From: Shouchella clausii
GTDB taxonomy: Bacteria > Bacillota > Bacilli > Bacillales > Bacillaceae_D
Length of the DNA stretch: 64,000 nucleotides
NCBI RefSeq assembly: GCF_002250115.1
Contig: NZ_CP019985.1
Coordinates: forward strand, 558,001 to 622,000
Direction: 5' to 3'
In this document: positions 61,232-64,000 of the stretch, piece after piece
Layout of the letters: every line of letters begins with the position of its first letter
Numbering within the stretch: position 1 is the first letter of the stretch
Position numbers and translations under genes: made by a program
Notes under the pieces: generated by a model
Databases searched by the model: none
What the model was told of the DNA's origin: nothing
The model's input: only the letters and a program-made list of their open reading frames with translations

Positions 61232-62149
61232 CTAATAAGAAGGAATGATCTCCCCTTCAACGACTTGCTTCTGGATCGTTAACAGTTCTTGTTTGTCTAT
61301 TAATCCTAACAAATAAGAAATTGTTTGTTTATCGCCATGGGCGACAAGCGCCGTTTCACTAATCTCCTGCGAGTTTCTGACTGCAAGAGAAGAGGTAAGG
61401 TCTTTTGCATAAAGTGTCGGACGCTGCACTTCGTCTGCATTCCACACGGTCGCATCGATCAATCCAGCTTCTAAGCTTTGCAGCAAGTGCATGTACGTCG
61501 TTTCTACAAATGTTACCTTTTTTCCTTGTGCTTCCGCTTCGGCTAACGTTCTTTGGTCAGCCGATTTTGAGTCAATGCCAATTCTCATACCATCTTCAAT
61601 TTCGGTTTTGTCGCTGTCAGCAAAATAGATTTTATGCTTGCTGACGTAAGACTGGGCGCCTAGTCTTTTCTCAATCGTGATGTTTGCCTTTTCTACGGCA
61701 TTTTTGGCAGCCATAAACGATACAACGGCAAAATCATAGCGTCCTTCTTTGACTCCTTCAAGACGCGGGTTGCTTCCTCTCATGAAGGCAAGGTTTAATC
61801 GAATGCCCATGTGATGGAAAACAGTCGTCAGAGCGGTTGCCAAGCCTTCATATTTTTTCGAATACGGCAAAGGCATAACCGCTGTAATCGTGTTGACACC
61901 AGCAAATTCCAATAATTTCGAGACATCTTTCTGTAACAGGAATGTGCCCAAGTGACCACGGGACAAAAGCTCGATCGCCTTCGCTTCTTCAAGTATTTTT
62001 AAAGAACTTTGGATAGTGCCTCGCCCTACATTTAGCTGTTGTGCTAAAGATTCGACTTTCGGAATCCGTTGGCCTTTCTCAATCGTGAGTAACAGGGAAG
62101 CAACTTTGAGCAACGTTTTCCCTTTTTTTGACAGAAGCGCTTCGTTCAT
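61232..62149 (-). CDS. yhfZ: YhfZ, transcriptional regulator of the php operon
   Basis: The 305-residue protein has an N-terminal winged helix (ESLAQQLNVGRGTIQSSLKI) and a C-terminal periplasmic-binding-like ligand domain (GINTITAV-type start, RYDFAVVSFMAAKNAV, GIDSKSADQRTLAEAEA). It is YhfZ, first gene of the operon. ATG 62149 follows GGAGGTGAAC. Two operator copies flank it, suggesting autoregulation with the ligand as signal. Confidence 0.87.
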   Translation of the reverse strand: MNEALLSKKGKTLLKVASLLLTIEKGQRIPKVESLAQQLNVGRGTIQSSLKILEEAKAIELLSRGHLGTFLLQKDVSKLLEFAGVNTITAVMPLPYSKKYEGLATALTTVFHHMGIRLNLAFMRGSNPRLEGVKEGRYDFAVVSFMAAKNAVEKANITIEKRLGAQSYVSKHKIYFADSDKTEIEDGMRIGIDSKSADQRTLAEAEAQGKKVTFVETTYMHLLQSLEAGLIDATVWNADEVQRPTLYAKDLTSSLAVRNSQEISETALVAHGDKQTISYLLGLIDKQELLTIQKQVVEGEIIPSY

Positions 62150-62167
62150 GTTCACCTCCACCAAACC

Positions 62168-62199
62168 AATATACTGTTTTTTGTACAATGAAACAGTAT
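62168..62199. promoter_or_regulatory. yhf operator copy 1 upstream of yhfZ
   Basis: AATATACTGTTTTTTGTACA (62168-62187) matches copy 2 at 18 of 22 positions over 62168-62189. The site extends into a second inverted repeat ATACTGTTT...AAACAGTAT (62171-62199). It lies about 20 bases before the yhfZ start. Confidence 0.65.
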
Positions 62200-62202
62200 C
62201 AT

Positions 62203-62216
62203 AGAAAGCGCTTTTA
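62203..62216 (-). promoter_or_regulatory. cre-like site upstream of yhfZ
   Basis: TAAAAGCGCTTTCT on the minus strand matches 12 of 14 cre positions with a palindromic AAAGCGCTTT core. It suggests that the yhf operon is under catabolite repression and therefore serves a carbon source. Confidence 0.55.
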
Positions 62217-62467
62217 CACAAGTGTTTTTGTTAAGATTTCTAACGCACATTTTCTCAGTTGCCGTTTCCCTACTATTACAATTCGGTCACATCGCGATTT
62301 CAAGTTACGTAACACTCTTCAAAAATTACCGCAAACTACAAGCAAATGACTGCACTGCCCTATAGCCCTATGTAAGTTTTGCTCACAAGGTTTTTCGAAA
62401 ACAGAGGATGTGTATACTAGCATTGTAGAGCCACACCTGGAAGTTGATACAGAAAGGGGTTGCTTTG
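62217..62467. other. Intergenic region between yhfZ and the acyltransferase
   Basis: The region must hold the promoters of the two divergent genes. A TATACT -10-like element is at about 62412 on the plus strand; no good -35 partner was seen. No gene was seen. Confidence 0.35.
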
Positions 62468-63523
62468 ATGGACAGCCGAATTAAATGGATCGATGCGGCG
62501 AAAGGGCTTGGCATTGTTCTTGTTGTCATGAGCCATGCGCCTATCGACGAAACGCTTAAAGCCTTTTTGTTTGCCTTTCATATGCCTTTATTTTTTTACT
62601 TGTCTGGAGCTGTATTTCGTCCTCATTCTATGAGTATTTGGGCCTTTATTAAGAAAAAAGCACGAAGCCTATTATGGCCATACTTCGTTTTTTCAGCGGC
62701 TTCCTATCTCATTTGGTACAGTATGACAAGACATTTTCCTTTCACTGCCGGTGAAGACGTCAATCCGATTAATCCATTTGTTGGCATCTTTTTGTCAACA
62801 CCTGGGAATTACCAACTTACGTACAATCCGGCCATTTGGTTTCTCACTTGCCTATTTGTTGTCGAATTGCTCTTTTTTCTTTACTATCGCCTGTCAAAAG
62901 GGAGATTCATTGCGACGTTTCTCGTAGTCGCTGCTATCGCCGGTTACGGGTCGACCATGCTTTCGTTTGCATTGCCTTGGAATGTTTTCGTCGCTTTGAC
63001 GGCTGTTGTATTTTACGGCCTTGGCCATTTGACAAAACATTTTTGGAAGACGCTTCCATGGGCAAATGTGCTGCTTATTGCGACGCCCTTATTTATATCG
63101 GTGTTCTTCATCCAATCGCTCAATACAGAGCGTGTTGACATGCGGGCAAATGTACTCGGCGAATTCGGCTTCTTTTATTTAGCTGCAATAGCAGGCATCG
63201 CCGCCTTTCTCGTGCTCATTCCTAAGCTGCAGCACTCAAAGACATTATTGTTTCTTGGCCAAAACTCGATTGTGATTTTGCTTATCCACTTGCCAATACT
63301 AAACTTTGTCCGCGCTGCCCTTTATTACGGATTTCAAGTTGACTTAAGCACGGCTAACAGTTTGCCTTGGACGTTGTTTTTCACAGCTGTTACGATTGTG
63401 CTTGTCGTCCCATTTATCTATTTGTTGCAAAAATACCCATGGTTGCTTGGAAAAGCACCATTGAAAAAGCAGGGACGGTTGCAGAAGCAACACGCCTTAC
63501 AAGGAAACGCTGTGCCCCGCTAA
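62468..63523 (+). CDS. Acyltransferase-3 family membrane protein (YkrP-like)
   Basis: The 351-residue protein has ten predicted membrane spans and the family start RIKWIDAAKGLGIVLVVMSH, whose His is the catalytic residue, plus FAFHMPLFFYLSGAVF. These enzymes O-acetylate or otherwise acylate cell-surface carbohydrates. ATG 62468 is chosen after AAAGGGG with an eight-base spacer. Its stop lies inside the terminator hairpin. Confidence 0.88.
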   Translation: MDSRIKWIDAAKGLGIVLVVMSHAPIDETLKAFLFAFHMPLFFYLSGAVFRPHSMSIWAFIKKKARSLLWPYFVFSAASYLIWYSMTRHFPFTAGEDVNPINPFVGIFLSTPGNYQLTYNPAIWFLTCLFVVELLFFLYYRLSKGRFIATFLVVAAIAGYGSTMLSFALPWNVFVALTAVVFYGLGHLTKHFWKTLPWANVLLIATPLFISVFFIQSLNTERVDMRANVLGEFGFFYLAAIAGIAAFLVLIPKLQHSKTLLFLGQNSIVILLIHLPILNFVRAALYYGFQVDLSTANSLPWTLFFTAVTIVLVVPFIYLLQKYPWLLGKAPLKKQGRLQKQHALQGNAVPR

Positions 63524-63542
63524 CAGAGCACAGCGTTTTTTT
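63506..63542. terminator. Bidirectional terminator between acyltransferase and tenA
   Basis: AACGCTGTGC and GCACAGCGTT form a ten-bp stem followed by TTTTTTT on the plus strand. The left arm is within the coding end of the acyltransferase gene. Confidence 0.85.
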
Positions 63543-64000
63543 AACCGATCGGCCAGTTTTCTTGTTTATAGGCCATATCCCAAAACATATATTCATAACG
63601 GCTTGTATTCATAAAGATCGTTTCAATCCGGTCTAGCTCGGCCTCGCTCTTTTCTGCGGCAAGCTCGTCTAGCTTTGCAATCAGCCAGTCCGCAATTGCG
63701 CCAAACTCAGGCGAAGAGTACATTTTCACCCATTCCCCATATGCCTCATGTTCTGTGGCGCCAGGAATTTTTGCGAGTTCTGTGCCAATTTCATAATAGC
63801 TCCAAGCACACGGCAAGATCGCAGCAATGAGCTCGGCAAGGGACCCTTTTTGCGCTTCAGCCATCATCGCGCTGCTATAGGCAAGCGTTACTGGGCCAGG
63901 AACCGTCTGTTCCAACTGCTCCCGTGTAATTCCGAGGCGCTTTGCATAAGCACGGTGCAGTTCCATTTCGCTGTTAAGTGTCTCATCAAGCGCTTTAGCA
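63541..64000 (-). CDS. tenA: Aminopyrimidine aminohydrolase TenA (thiaminase II), 5' end cut by window
   Basis: TenA salvages the pyrimidine part of thiamin by hydrolysing aminopyrimidines. The visible 152 C-terminal residues show the family helices with the catalytic region AILPCAWSYYEIG (Cys and Tyr) and the end RYEYMFWDMAYKQENWP. The frame is open to base 64000, so about 70 N-terminal residues are missing. No other thiamin genes are visible. Confidence 0.9.
   Translation of the reverse strand, partial: AKALDETLNSEMELHRAYAKRLGITREQLEQTVPGPVTLAYSSAMMAEAQKGSLAELIAAILPCAWSYYEIGTELAKIPGATEHEAYGEWVKMYSSPEFGAIADWLIAKLDELAAEKSEAELDRIETIFMNTSRYEYMFWDMAYKQENWPIG

Noticed and set aside
1-64000. CRISPR arrays, tRNA and rRNA genes, riboswitches
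   Set aside because: No regularly spaced repeats, cloverleaf ends or recognised aptamer cores were seen, though fine RNA structure cannot be excluded without computation.

Overview
The window looks like chromosome of a low-to-moderate GC Gram-positive bacillus. The clues are strong AGGAGG-type ribosome binding sites, CcpA cre-like boxes, a Yuk/Ess-type (firmicute) type VII secretion locus, a YwiC/NarGHJI nitrate block and lipoprotein solute-binding proteins. An alkaliphilic Bacillaceae such as Shouchella (Bacillus) clausii is my best guess; this is inference from gene content, not a database match. No rRNA, tRNA, CRISPR array or replication origin was seen.

Layout. (1) 1-1.7 kb: a sugar-type solute-binding lipoprotein cut by the window edge. 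(2) 1.8-15.7 kb, minus strand: an anaerobic nitrate-respiration block with narGHJI, the oxygen/nitrate sensing system nreABC, a nitrate/nitrite transporter NarK carrying an extra C-terminal PAS domain, ywiC, and a ric/scdA gene broken by an in-frame stop. A 1.5-kb IS1182-type element sits inside the nreC terminator. (3) 16-20.7 kb: pepT, then a PTS EIICB-nanE operon for an amino sugar (probably N-acetylmannosamine) with a convergent RpiR regulator. (4) 20.9-21.2 kb: a type I toxin-antitoxin locus (27-residue holin-like toxin plus antisense RNA). (5) 21.3-25 kb: an ABC exporter with PadR regulator and palindromic operator. (6) 25-31.8 kb: an AT-rich accessory stretch with a small secreted protein, two paralogous mini membrane proteins, gene remnants, a GH16 beta-glucanase and a decayed array of effector-end and membrane-anchored modules. 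(7) 30.3-43.6 kb: a complete type VII secretion operon (esxA, yukD/esaB, essB, essC, esaA, essA), three small helical adaptors, a large effector candidate and immunity-like proteins. (8) 43.9-48.3 kb: an AraC-controlled ABC sugar importer whose terminator carries a 99-bp miniature element with IS1182-like ends. (9) 48.3-54.5 kb: an ATPase, a YitT-like membrane protein, an SDR remnant and an HscC-type Hsp70 (frameshifted) with its J-domain and DUF1266 partners. (10) 54.7-62.2 kb: an eight-gene operon matching E. coli yhfZ-yhfW (php operon), with a repeated operator. (11) 62.4-64 kb: an acyltransferase and a partial tenA.

How parts work together. NreA/NreB/NreC should sense nitrate and oxygen and activate narG and narK through TAGGGAA-type boxes seen upstream of both; YwiC and Ric are accessory. 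EssA, EssB, EssC and EsaA form the secretion machine that would export EsxA and the effector at 30.8-32.3 kb with help of its three adaptors. HscC needs a dedicated J-protein, which is encoded directly behind it. The yhf genes couple a transporter, a phosphotriesterase-like hydrolase, two PLP enzymes and a mutase under one regulator. The IS and the miniature element both sit in terminator hairpins that they have duplicated, a recurrent theme of this window.
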